Assembly: GCF_900119185.1 (NCBI RefSeq)
Contig: NZ_FPJE01000013.1
Span: forward strand, 116,795-180,794
DNA length: 64,000 nt
From: Sinomicrobium oceani
Lineage (GTDB): Bacteria > Bacteroidota > Bacteroidia > Flavobacteriales > Flavobacteriaceae
Direction of reading: 5' to 3'
Position numbers and translations under genes: made by a program. The notes beneath the pieces are model-generated. The model saw only the letters and a program-made list of their open reading frames with translations. It searched no databases and was not told the origin of the DNA. Below, piece after piece: positions 43,151 to 51,990 of the stretch. Numbering within the stretch: the first letter of the stretch is position 1; each line of letters opens with the position of its first letter.

Positions 43151-44536
43151 ATGAAAAAATTTATCGGTTTACTTATGGTGTCTGTCCTGGGAGGATTGTT
43201 TACACTCGGGATCTACAAAACTTTTTTTGAAAAAGGGGAATTCGTTGTCGAGCATAAAGACAATACACCGAATTTTGTCACGGCGAGTTACCACCCTTCT
43301 GCGCTCGCTGCGGCCGAAACTACAGATTTTACCGATGCGGCAGAAAAAACAGTGCATGCCGTAGTGCACGTTACCAACAAGATCACAAGCAGGGGGCCTT
43401 CGAGTATACAAGACCTGTTTTTCGGGAATGCCCGCGAACGTACCCAGGTAGGAACCGGTTCGGGGGTGATCATTTCTCCGGACGGTTATATCGTAACCAA
43501 TAATCACGTGATCGACGGAGCCAGTGAGCTTTCTGTTACACTGAACAATAACAAGACCTATACTGCCGAACTTGTGGGGTCTGACCCTTCTACGGACATC
43601 GCCCTGATTAAAGTGGATACGGAAGAGGAATTGCCTTATCTCGCTTTCGGAGATTCGGATCATGCCAAAGTCGGGGAATGGGTACTGGCAGTCGGAAACC
43701 CTTTTAACCTGACCTCTACGGTAACCGCTGGTATTATCAGTGCCAAATCGCGCGATCTGAGTGGTAGCAACAGCCAGTCCTTTATACAGACGGATGCTGC
43801 GGTAAACCCCGGTAACAGTGGCGGTGCCCTGGTAAATACCAATGGTGATCTTATCGGTATCAATACGGCTATCACTTCGCGTACCGGAACCTATATAGGG
43901 TATGCTTTTGCGGTGCCGAGTAATATTGCCAAAAAGGTGGTAGAAGATCTCCTCGAATTCGGAAATGTACAAAAAGGACTGCTTGGGGTTTCCATCCTTA
44001 CCAAAAATTCTGCGTATGCCATAGAAAACGGATTAAATGATATCGAAGGGCTGTACGTAAACAGTGTGGAAGAAGATTCCGGCGCAGAAAAAGCGGGTAT
44101 TCAGCAAGGGGATATCATTAAAAACGTAGACAACATCAAAATAGTTAAGTTTGCAGACCTGACCGGATATCTCAACTCCAAAAGGCCGGGAAATGTTATC
44201 CAGGTTACCATAGCGCGTGAAGGCAGCACGAAGACTATTCCTGTGACTCTTACCAAAATGAATAGTTTTACATTGAACGAACTGGGTATGCAGGTGAAGA
44301 ATATTTCGGATAAGGACAGGAAAAAGTACAAGATCAAAGGAGGCGTAAAAATTACGCGTACTGCTCCTTATCTCAATAATGCCAATCTGGAAGGAAGAAT
44401 CCTCGTAGGTATTAACGGAAAAGAAATCCGGAATGCGGAAGAGGCAAAGCAAATTGCGGCGACCATTAATCCCAACGAAAGAAATGTGATGATCATTCTC
44501 AATGAGAACGGTGAAGCCGAGCGTTATCTCTTCTGA
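43151..44536 (+). CDS. DegQ/HtrA-type periplasmic serine protease
   Basis: A 461-residue S1C protease. An N-terminal membrane or signal helix (~residues 4-20) is followed by the protease domain with the triad His119 (TNNHVID), Asp149 (STDIALIKV) and Ser223 (NPGNSGGAL). Two PDZ domains follow (about residues 270-360 and 370-461). It degrades or refolds damaged envelope proteins. The gene is monocistronic and ends at a terminator shared with the helicase. Confidence 0.95.
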   Translation: MKKFIGLLMVSVLGGLFTLGIYKTFFEKGEFVVEHKDNTPNFVTASYHPSALAAAETTDFTDAAEKTVHAVVHVTNKITSRGPSSIQDLFFGNARERTQVGTGSGVIISPDGYIVTNNHVIDGASELSVTLNNNKTYTAELVGSDPSTDIALIKVDTEEELPYLAFGDSDHAKVGEWVLAVGNPFNLTSTVTAGIISAKSRDLSGSNSQSFIQTDAAVNPGNSGGALVNTNGDLIGINTAITSRTGTYIGYAFAVPSNIAKKVVEDLLEFGNVQKGLLGVSILTKNSAYAIENGLNDIEGLYVNSVEEDSGAEKAGIQQGDIIKNVDNIKIVKFADLTGYLNSKRPGNVIQVTIAREGSTKTIPVTLTKMNSFTLNELGMQVKNISDKDRKKYKIKGGVKITRTAPYLNNANLEGRILVGINGKEIRNAEEAKQIAATINPNERNVMIILNENGEAERYLF

Positions 44537-44556
44537 TGCGCTTTGGAATACAGCAT

Positions 44557-44598
44557 AAAAAATCCCGGACCTCATTCTTTAAGGTCCGGGATTTTTTT
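44557..44598. terminator. Bidirectional terminator between protease and helicase genes
   Basis: AAAAAATCCCGGACCT pairs perfectly with AGGTCCGGGATTTTTT (16 bp, 9-base loop). The T tract on each strand suits termination of both convergent transcripts. Confidence 0.92.
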
Positions 44599-44644
44599 GT
44601 GGTGTTGGTATCTCAGGTTTTTCTTACCGACGGGAAATATACTG

Positions 44645-46975
44645 CTACGCGATAATATCGAGTTTGGCAAAACGCAGAAGCAGTTTTTTCAACTCCCCGT
44701 TATCGAACTTTATTTCGGCTTTCCTGTCATTGCCTACGCCTTCCAGCTTGATAACCTGTCCGTTCCCGAAACGGGAATGCGATACACGGCTACCGACCTC
44801 CAGGTCTGAGGAGACCGCATCGCCGTTACCTACCGGGCTACCCAGGTCGGGTTTAACTTTTCGCAATTTCCGAAGCTGGTTTTCGGAAGGCCCTTTTTTA
44901 TCCGGTGGTGTTCCGCTTACGGGCTTGTTCTGTCTCAGTTTACTTTTGTCCACATCACCGAAAATATCCGCATCGATCATCGGTTTGTAGCGATAGGAAG
45001 AATCGAGCGGAGGGGTCAGGTATTCCAGAAATTTTTCGTCGATCTCCTCGATAAACCTGCTCGGTTCGGCATCGATGAGTTTTCCCCAGCGATACCTGCT
45101 TTGGGTATAGGTCAGGTACGCCTGTTTTTCGGCCCGGGTCAGGGCTACATAAAACAGTCTTCTTTCTTCTTCGAGTTCACTTCTGGTATTCATACTCATG
45201 GCAGAGGGAAACAGGTCTTCTTCCATTCCTACGATATAAACGTAAGGAAACTCGAGTCCTTTGGCCAGATGTATGGTCATCAGGGCCACACGATCGTCAT
45301 CGGAAGTATCGTTATCCAGGTCTGTGGCCAGGGCGACATCTTCGAGAAATTCGGCAAGCGACCCGGTAGCCCCGTCGATCTCCTGCTGGCCTTCCACAAA
45401 ATCCCGGATACCGTTGAGCAGTCCCTCTACGTTTTCCATCCGGGCAATACCTTCGGGGGTACCGTCTTTTTTAAATTCGAGTAAGATCCCAGTTTTCTTG
45501 GCTACGTGTTCGGCCAGGACAAAAGCGTCCGCACTCTGAGCGGTTACCTGAAAACTCTTGATCATCGTTACGAAATCTTCGAGCTTCCGTTTGGTTCCGG
45601 CATTGATCTTGAGGTCTATCTTATCCAGGTGCTCCATGACCTCAAACACCGAGCGCTTGTAATGATTGGCCGCCACGGTAAGTTTTTCAAGCGTGGTCTG
45701 CCCGATCCCCCGGGCCGGAAAGTTAATCACCCTGTTGAGCGCTTCTTCGTCTTTAGGGTTAATAACCAATCGCAGATAGGAGAGTACATCTTTTATTTCC
45801 TTACGCTGATAGAAAGACAAGCCCCCGTAAATCCGATACGGGATATCGCGTTTCCGCAAGGCATCTTCTATAGACCTGGACTGGGAATTGGTCCGGTACA
45901 GCACCGCAAACTGGTTGTTGGCAAGCTGTTGCTGCATTTTGATCTCGAAAATCGATCCGGCTACAAACCGGCCTTCCTCGGCATCGGTAATACTGCGGTT
46001 GACCTTGATCTTCCCTCCTTCTTCATTGGATGTCCACACGACCTTATCGAGCCTGGTCTTGTTTTTCTCGATCACGGAGTTGGCCGCTTCCACAATGTTC
46101 TTCGTAGAGCGGTAGTTTTGTTCCAGCCTATAGACCTTTACATCGTCATAGTCGCGCTGGAAATTCATAATATTATTGATATTGGCCCCACGGAATGCAT
46201 AAATACTCTGTGCATCATCCCCTACTACACAGATATTCTGGAACTTATCGCTCAATGCCCGGACGATCAGGTACTGGGAATGATTGGTATCCTGGTACTC
46301 ATCGACCAGTATATACCGGAAACGTTCCTGGTATTTGGCGAGGACTTCCGGAAAGCGGGTAAGCAGTTCGTTGGTCTTTAGCAACAGATCGTCAAAATCC
46401 ATGGCTCCAGCCTTAAAGCAACGCTCTACATAAGCGGCATAAATATCTCCCATTCTGGGTCTTTTGGCCATAGCATCTGCTTCGACCAGGTCCGGATTAT
46501 TAAAATAGGCCTTTACGGTGATCAAACTGTTTTTATAAGACGATATACGGCTCTGCACCTGTTTGTATTTGTACACATCCTTATCCAGGCCCATTTCCTT
46601 GATGATGGCATTGATAAGGCGCTGGGAGTCCTGCGTATCGTAGATAGTAAAATTACTGGGATACCCGAGCTTATCGGCCTCGAACCGCAGTATTTTGGCA
46701 AAAATGGAATGGAAAGTCCCCATCCATAGATTTTTGGCCTCACTGTTACCGACGATATCGGCAATCCGTTTTTTCATTTCCCGGGCAGCCTTGTTGGTAA
46801 AGGTAAGCGAGAGTATATTAAAAGCATCCACGCCTTTGCTCATGAGGTAGGCTATACGGTATGTCAATACCCTGGTTTTTCCCGATCCTGCTCCTGCAAT
46901 AACCATGAGGGGGCCTTCCACGTGAAGTACGGGTGCCCGCTGTGCATCATTAAGTTCCTGTAAGTACTTTTCCAC
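44645..46975 (-). CDS. UvrD/PcrA-type superfamily I DNA helicase
   Basis: A 776-residue 3'-5' helicase. Walker A is GAGSGKTRV near residue 30, motif II is ILVDEYQDTNHSQ, and motifs III-VI follow (VVGDDAQSIYAFRGA, TIHLAKGLEFPYV, YVALTRAEKQAYL). The C-terminal ~60 residues form a Tudor-like PcrA tail (GSRVSHSRFGNGQVIKL), favouring a PcrA-like protein. It unwinds DNA in nucleotide excision repair and removes obstacles from forks. Confidence 0.96.
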   Translation of the reverse strand: MEKYLQELNDAQRAPVLHVEGPLMVIAGAGSGKTRVLTYRIAYLMSKGVDAFNILSLTFTNKAAREMKKRIADIVGNSEAKNLWMGTFHSIFAKILRFEADKLGYPSNFTIYDTQDSQRLINAIIKEMGLDKDVYKYKQVQSRISSYKNSLITVKAYFNNPDLVEADAMAKRPRMGDIYAAYVERCFKAGAMDFDDLLLKTNELLTRFPEVLAKYQERFRYILVDEYQDTNHSQYLIVRALSDKFQNICVVGDDAQSIYAFRGANINNIMNFQRDYDDVKVYRLEQNYRSTKNIVEAANSVIEKNKTRLDKVVWTSNEEGGKIKVNRSITDAEEGRFVAGSIFEIKMQQQLANNQFAVLYRTNSQSRSIEDALRKRDIPYRIYGGLSFYQRKEIKDVLSYLRLVINPKDEEALNRVINFPARGIGQTTLEKLTVAANHYKRSVFEVMEHLDKIDLKINAGTKRKLEDFVTMIKSFQVTAQSADAFVLAEHVAKKTGILLEFKKDGTPEGIARMENVEGLLNGIRDFVEGQQEIDGATGSLAEFLEDVALATDLDNDTSDDDRVALMTIHLAKGLEFPYVYIVGMEEDLFPSAMSMNTRSELEEERRLFYVALTRAEKQAYLTYTQSRYRWGKLIDAEPSRFIEEIDEKFLEYLTPPLDSSYRYKPMIDADIFGDVDKSKLRQNKPVSGTPPDKKGPSENQLRKLRKVKPDLGSPVGNGDAVSSDLEVGSRVSHSRFGNGQVIKLEGVGNDRKAEIKFDNGELKKLLLRFAKLDIIA

Positions 46976-47216
46976 TGTTAATCCGATCTTTTTCGAATGC
47001 TTATTTCCGGCCTGTAGTTTTCCCGTCTTCCGGCGGGAGATCAGGGCCGTTTAACCGTCCCGGAAAGGACAACTTTGAGCATATTGAAATCAAAGCGTGA
47101 AATTAGTTATTCTCCCCTTATTATTAAAACTATTTTATGTTCTTTTCTGCCTCCTGCAGAACCGAAGAGCTATTCCTCAAAGACCGGGAAATCCGAAACC
47201 CCTGTTTTCACCGGGA

Positions 47217-47657
47217 TCAGTGATTTATTTTCCAGCGGTATCCTTCATCCGTAAACAATTCTTTTCCCCATACGGGCAGTTCTTCCTTGATCCGCTCCAC
47301 GAGTTCGTTACAGGCTTCCGTAGCCGCTTTGCGATGGGGAGAGGACGTAAATACGAAGAGGCAGATCTCCCCGGTCTGTACTTTTCCGAGACTGTGATGT
47401 ACATGCATGCAGGTTATGGGATACCTGGCGAAGATTTCTTCCCTGATCTCATGCATCTTCTTCAGGGCCATGTCTTCATAGGCCGTATATTCTATGGCCG
47501 TAACTTTTTTACCATCGACATCGTCGGCCCGCACCTGGCCGAGAAAGATGCTGTGAGCGCCTATCCCTGTTTTACTGCTGTGTTTTGCTATACTGTCTCC
47601 CACAAAGGAAGCGGGGATGGCCCCGTGTTGAAAAATGTTTTTAAGCGTGTGTTTCAT
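47217..47657 (-). CDS. moaE: Molybdopterin synthase catalytic subunit
   Basis: A 146-residue MoaE. GAHSIFLGQVR near residues 33-43 and HHSLGKVQTGEICLFV are typical, and the C-terminal KEELPVWGKELF segment carries the active-site Lys. With MoaD it inserts two sulfurs into cyclic pyranopterin monophosphate. It is the last gene of the minus-strand Moco block. Confidence 0.95.
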   Translation of the reverse strand: MKHTLKNIFQHGAIPASFVGDSIAKHSSKTGIGAHSIFLGQVRADDVDGKKVTAIEYTAYEDMALKKMHEIREEIFARYPITCMHVHHSLGKVQTGEICLFVFTSSPHRKAATEACNELVERIKEELPVWGKELFTDEGYRWKINH

Positions 47658-47708
47658 AATTCGAATAAAAAATATCGGAAAAAATACGGGAGTGCCCTGA
47701 TCTTCCTG

Positions 47709-47936
47709 TTACCCTCCGGAAAAAGGCGGTAAAAGACTGATCTCACAACTTTCGGACAGGAGCGTATTTTCGCGCACGATCTCCTTGTCGATAGCGATCA
47801 GGTATTTCATTTTTTTCAGGGCCGGATAGTTTTCTTCCAGCCTCTTTACCATCGTATCGGTATCCGGGATATCACGCATACGTACAAAAGAATCTCCAAA
47901 AATGTCCGTCAGTTGTCCGAAAACCAATATTTTCAT
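47709..47936 (-). CDS. moaD: Molybdopterin synthase sulfur-carrier subunit
   Basis: A 75-residue ubiquitin-fold protein ending in the essential Gly-Gly (LLPPFSGG), which is adenylated and thiocarboxylated to donate sulfur to MoaE. It lies 51 bases before moaE and 39 bases after moeA. Confidence 0.93.
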   Translation of the reverse strand: MKILVFGQLTDIFGDSFVRMRDIPDTDTMVKRLEENYPALKKMKYLIAIDKEIVRENTLLSESCEISLLPPFSGG

Positions 47937-47975
47937 TTTTTTGTTTTAAGGTATTATCTGAATAGTTGTTTATTT

Positions 47976-49166
47976 TCAGCGATACACGGGAAGAAGATGT
48001 ACATCTACGGTCTCCCCTTCTTCATACATCCTGGCCTCTTCCCCCAACCGGATAAGGCAGTTTGCCGTAGCAAACGATCTCAACCGAAACGATTCCTGTC
48101 CCTGCAGCGGTATGACCTGCCCACCTGCGTAACTCCCTTTGAGAAATTGGGTGAGTGTATTCTTTTTGTTCACAGTAGTTCCGAGAGTGGCCCGGACCCG
48201 GGTGAGTTTCCTTTCTGTACCGGAAAGCCGTTGCAATACCATCCAGACGTACTCATAATAGCAAGTGAGCACCGATGAAGGATTACCGGGCAGGCCGAAA
48301 ATCACTTGTTGTTCTTTAGTACCGAAGTACAGCGGTTTTCCCGGTCGTTGTCTCAATTTATGGAATTTCCGGGTTACCCCGCACCGAGTAGCCGCTTGCA
48401 CGACAAAATCATAGTCTCCTACACTGACGCCACCGGTGAGCAATATTACATGGTGTACCTTCAGGCACTCATGTATAGTTGCAGAAAGTTTTTCCAGATT
48501 ATCCTCAACGGTGTACACCATTACGTCGTGCATACCGGTTTCACTCAAGGCTGCCCTGAGCATAGAGGAATTGGATTCGTATATCTGTCCGGGTTTTAAG
48601 GACTCCCCCGGTTTTTGCAATTCGTTCCCGGTAACGATAATGGCTATCGAAGGCCGGGGATGTACGTTGACTTCCCGGATACCTACACCCGACAAAAAAC
48701 CTATCCCTGCGGGAGTTAATAGCGTTCCTGCGGGCAGGGCCAGTTCTCCCTGCCGGATCTCCTCCCCCTGTTGCCGTACATTTCCGCCCGGTTGCAGGCC
48801 TTCATCTGCTATATATAACAAATCTCCCTGTTGCCGGGTCTTTTCCTGCATGACTACCGTATCGGTCCCTTCCGGCACCCGTGCTCCTGTAAATATACGT
48901 ACTGCTTTTCCCGTCTCTGCACGAATGCTTCCCGAGTCTCCAGCAGGAACTTCACCCTTTACCTCCATCGCCTCCCCTTTGGTCCGGGAATTGAAGGCAA
49001 AGGCATAACCGTCCATCGACGACTGGTTAAAGGGAGGTATATCGCAGGTGGCATACGTGTCTTCTGCAAGTACACACCCTACCGCCCTGTCTACATCCAC
49101 CTGTACACCCGGTAAGGAAGTAACATTGTCTTCTAATATGTTCAGTGCTTCTTCTACGCCGATCAT
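47976..49166 (-). CDS. moeA: Molybdopterin molybdenumtransferase
   Basis: A 396-residue MoeA. PPFNQSSMDGYAFA near residue 40, VRIFTGARVPEGTDTVVMQE, and the MogA-like domain motif ILLTGGVSVGDYDFV are present, with FGLPGNPSSVL near the end of that domain. It inserts molybdate into molybdopterin. A separate adenylyltransferase (MogA/MoaB) is not in the window. Confidence 0.95.
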   Translation of the reverse strand: MIGVEEALNILEDNVTSLPGVQVDVDRAVGCVLAEDTYATCDIPPFNQSSMDGYAFAFNSRTKGEAMEVKGEVPAGDSGSIRAETGKAVRIFTGARVPEGTDTVVMQEKTRQQGDLLYIADEGLQPGGNVRQQGEEIRQGELALPAGTLLTPAGIGFLSGVGIREVNVHPRPSIAIIVTGNELQKPGESLKPGQIYESNSSMLRAALSETGMHDVMVYTVEDNLEKLSATIHECLKVHHVILLTGGVSVGDYDFVVQAATRCGVTRKFHKLRQRPGKPLYFGTKEQQVIFGLPGNPSSVLTCYYEYVWMVLQRLSGTERKLTRVRATLGTTVNKKNTLTQFLKGSYAGGQVIPLQGQESFRLRSFATANCLIRLGEEARMYEEGETVDVHLLPVYR

Positions 49167-49177
49167 TTTTTCTGTTT

Positions 49178-50158
49178 TTATCCCCCGATGCTTATCATGC
49201 TGCGGTTATCGATCTTTTCCCCATCCAGTTTTTTAAAGTCTTCTCCCATTTGCCCGCCTAATCCTCTGGCCTTCTGCAAAATATTGGACCGGATGAGGAA
49301 TTCCAGATCTTCTCCGTTTCGCAAGGCAGACAACAAATCGGTTTCTCCCCTGGAAAACAGGCAGTTTTTCATTTTACCATCGGCCGTAAGTCTCATGCGG
49401 TTACATCCGCTGCAAAAAGGGGCACTCATGGTACTGATCACGGCAAACGTTCCTTTATGGCCCGGAACCCGGTACTTTTTTGCCGTATCATGAGGTTCTT
49501 TTTGGAGATGTTCATAAGGGAACTCTGTTGCGATAACCTCAAGCATCTCCTTCCAGGTAAAGACCTGGTTGCTCGTCCACCGGTTACCGTTAAAAGGCAT
49601 AAATTCGATAAACCGGACATGCACGGGGTAGTCGCGGGTCCAGGATACAAAATCCAAAAGTTCGTTATCATTGAGTCCTTTCATGATAACGGCATTGATC
49701 TTTACATGAAAGCCCCTGCGGACGGCCTCGTGAATATTATCCATGGCCAAACGAAACTGCTTTCTCCTGGTTATCCATAAAAATTTTTCGGGTTTCAGGG
49801 TGTCCAGACTGATATTGAGGGATCGTACTCCGCATCCTTCGAGGATATCCATATAACGGTGCAACAAGGTAGCGTTTGTTGTCATGGTCAGGGTTACCGG
49901 AAGATCCGAAAGTTGTTTCAGAATTTCCGCGGCGTCTTTACGGGCGAGGGGCTCTCCCCCGGTAAGCCTTATTTTTGTAACTCCCATATCCACAAACGTC
50001 CTGGCTATACGGGTAATTTCATCGACCTGCATCAGCCTGGATTCGGGCGTAAAATCATAGTCTTCCTCCGGCATACAGTAAAAACATCTCAGGTTGCATA
50101 CATCCGTCAGTGATATACGCAAATAATCATGTGTTCTATGGTATGTATCCTTTATCAT
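49178..50158 (-). CDS. moaA: GTP 3',8-cyclase (radical SAM)
   Basis: A 326-residue MoaA. The SAM cluster Cys residues are 21, 25 and 28 (CNLRCFYC), the second cluster uses CSGCNRMRLTADGKMKNC, and the C-terminal Gly-Gly tail needed for activity is present (SMISIGG). It catalyses the first step of Moco synthesis together with MoaC, which is missing here. moeA starts 11 bases downstream. Confidence 0.96.
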   Translation of the reverse strand: MIKDTYHRTHDYLRISLTDVCNLRCFYCMPEEDYDFTPESRLMQVDEITRIARTFVDMGVTKIRLTGGEPLARKDAAEILKQLSDLPVTLTMTTNATLLHRYMDILEGCGVRSLNISLDTLKPEKFLWITRRKQFRLAMDNIHEAVRRGFHVKINAVIMKGLNDNELLDFVSWTRDYPVHVRFIEFMPFNGNRWTSNQVFTWKEMLEVIATEFPYEHLQKEPHDTAKKYRVPGHKGTFAVISTMSAPFCSGCNRMRLTADGKMKNCLFSRGETDLLSALRNGEDLEFLIRSNILQKARGLGGQMGEDFKKLDGEKIDNRSMISIGG

Positions 50159-50167
50159 ATATCTGTT

Positions 50168-50767
50168 TTACATTATAATTTTCGTCAGACGACGGTAATC
50201 TTCCAAAGTATCCACATCGACAGCTCCTCCGGGAAAACCGATGGTTTCCGTTTTGTATTTCCGCATCAGATCCCGTGCTCCATGTTCTCCTTCGAGTTTT
50301 ATCAATTCCGGAAAAAGATCCCTGTGAAATACGGCGGGAACGCCTTTTCTGGCCCTGTAATAACTGGCCACTACCGGAGCTCCTGTCGTTTTCTGTTTTT
50401 TAAAGAGGTGGTCCAGATGTTCCGAAGTTACAAAAGGCTGGTCACATAACATAATCAGGATACCTCCGATCTCCCGCCCGGTATTATTCAGCAAATACGC
50501 TGTACCCAGGGCTATGCCCGAGGCCATTCCCTTCGTATATCCGGGGTTCTCTATAAACACGGCTTCCCTGCCTTTTACGGACTCCCGGATACGTTCTGCA
50601 TACGCCCCGAGGACCACCACTACCCGGTCTGCTATAGACGCCAGGGCTTTATCGATAGCGTGCTGTAAAAGGGATTTCCCTTGATATTGCAATAATTGCT
50701 TGGGCCTTCCAAGCCTTTCGGAGCTTCCTGCCGCAAGAATTATAATATGATATGCACTACGGTCCAT
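50168..50767 (-). CDS. MocA-like nucleotidyltransferase (Moco cytidylyltransferase type)
   Basis: A 199-residue protein with the nucleotide-binding motif LAAGSSERLGRPKQLL near residue 10 and the metal-binding region IGGILIMLCDQPFVT. MocA adds CMP to Moco for xanthine-dehydrogenase-type enzymes; MobA, the GMP version, differs in motifs I cannot resolve confidently. The XdhC-like gene next to it favours MocA. It lies 9 bases upstream of moaA. Confidence 0.85.
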   Translation of the reverse strand: MDRSAYHIIILAAGSSERLGRPKQLLQYQGKSLLQHAIDKALASIADRVVVVLGAYAERIRESVKGREAVFIENPGYTKGMASGIALGTAYLLNNTGREIGGILIMLCDQPFVTSEHLDHLFKKQKTTGAPVVASYYRARKGVPAVFHRDLFPELIKLEGEHGARDLMRKYKTETIGFPGGAVDVDTLEDYRRLTKIIM

Positions 50768-50808
50768 AACTATGGTATCGGGTTATTACTATGGTTTTGC
50801 ACGGCGTT

Positions 50809-51966
50809 CTACGTCTTTATCACCTCTATCTTTATATCTCGATCTTGCCTGTGAATACTTCCTTTGATATCTCTGAGGTGCCCGCCCTGTTTCCGATGAA
50901 ATACCGCTTTTATTTCGGCGATTGCGGAAAGGGCTATTTCTTCGGACGTTTCCGCCGCGATATCCAGTCCCACCGGGCTGAATACATTGGCAGGCACCCC
51001 GGTAATCTCCATACCTTCTTCCCTGAGTTCTTCGAGCATTCGCATACGCTTTTTCTCCGGTCCCAGCATCCCTATATACGGAACATTTCCGACCAGCAAC
51101 TGTCGTAAAAGGGCTTTGTCGTAATTGTAATTATGTGTCATCAACAGCACAGCCGTACGTTGATCCACGGCTATACGCTCCAGAACTTTCTCCGGTTCTC
51201 CGATAACAATATTACAGGAGGCAAAACGTTGTTTGCTCGCATAATCAGGTCTGCCGTCTGCCAGTGTAACATCCCATCCCAGGAGACCTGCCATATCCAC
51301 GACAGGAAATATATCATTCCCTGCCCCTGCGATCACAAGGCTTATCGCCGGAGGAACGAATTGTAAAAAAACGTGTATTTCCTCCTGTTGCCACTGGTAC
51401 CGGTATATAACCGATCTCTCCATCTTCAGTACATCATAACACTCCGGCAATATCGTACGGGGCATTAAACTTTCCCCGGTATTCCCGCGCACTTCGGTTT
51501 CCTTTACCAGAAGTTGTGTACCCTGTAAACTGCTCCTGTGATCTTCGAGAGAAAAAAGGGTGAGTAATACGGCAGATTGTCTGTCTGCAGCCAATTGTCT
51601 GAGCAACGCTACGGGATGAGGTTCGGAAGAAGCCGATACAGGTTCTATCAATACCCTGATGATCCCGTTACATCCCAGGCCTACACCAAAAATAGCATCA
51701 TCCTCATCAGAGGTATCGTAAGTAACCAGCATGGGATCGTCCTGCATGATAACCAACAGGGATTTGCGCAGGGCATCCCCTTCCAGGCATCCGCCACTGA
51801 TAGCCCCGGTCAGTTCGCCTTCTTCGGTAATGAGCATCCGGGCACCGGGACGACGATAGGAAGATCCTTCGACATCCACCACCGTAGCCAGGGCCGTTCT
51901 CTTTCCCTGTGCCGAAGCGCGATCGTAAGACGCTATAATCTCTCTTATTTCTTTGGTCAGGCTCAA
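50809..51966 (-). CDS. XdhC/CoxI-family protein
   Basis: A 385-residue XdhC/CoxI-like protein. The N-terminal XdhC/CoxI domain shows GSSYRRPGARMLI and GAISGGCLEGDALRKSL (residues ~35-70); the C-terminal Rossmann-like domain shows VIAGAGNDIFPVVDMA and LLMTHNYNYDKALL. XdhC-type proteins bind Moco, protect it and help sulfurate it before insertion into xanthine dehydrogenase. It sits between the cysteine desulfurase and MocA-like genes. Confidence 0.93.
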   Translation of the reverse strand: MSLTKEIREIIASYDRASAQGKRTALATVVDVEGSSYRRPGARMLITEEGELTGAISGGCLEGDALRKSLLVIMQDDPMLVTYDTSDEDDAIFGVGLGCNGIIRVLIEPVSASSEPHPVALLRQLAADRQSAVLLTLFSLEDHRSSLQGTQLLVKETEVRGNTGESLMPRTILPECYDVLKMERSVIYRYQWQQEEIHVFLQFVPPAISLVIAGAGNDIFPVVDMAGLLGWDVTLADGRPDYASKQRFASCNIVIGEPEKVLERIAVDQRTAVLLMTHNYNYDKALLRQLLVGNVPYIGMLGPEKKRMRMLEELREEGMEITGVPANVFSPVGLDIAAETSEEIALSAIAEIKAVFHRKQGGHLRDIKGSIHRQDRDIKIEVIKT

Positions 51967-51990
51967 TATTACTTTCTTATTTTTCGGTTA

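Noticed and set aside
45506..46381. Long open frame (291 codons) on the plus strand inside the helicase gene
   Set aside because: It is antisense to the well-supported UvrD/PcrA gene, has no recognisable domain, and its composition is what the other strand of a coding region gives.
47097..47732. 211-codon plus-strand frame opposite moaE
   Set aside because: Antisense to moaE; the hydrophobic start is in A/T-rich intergenic sequence and there is no family match by eye.
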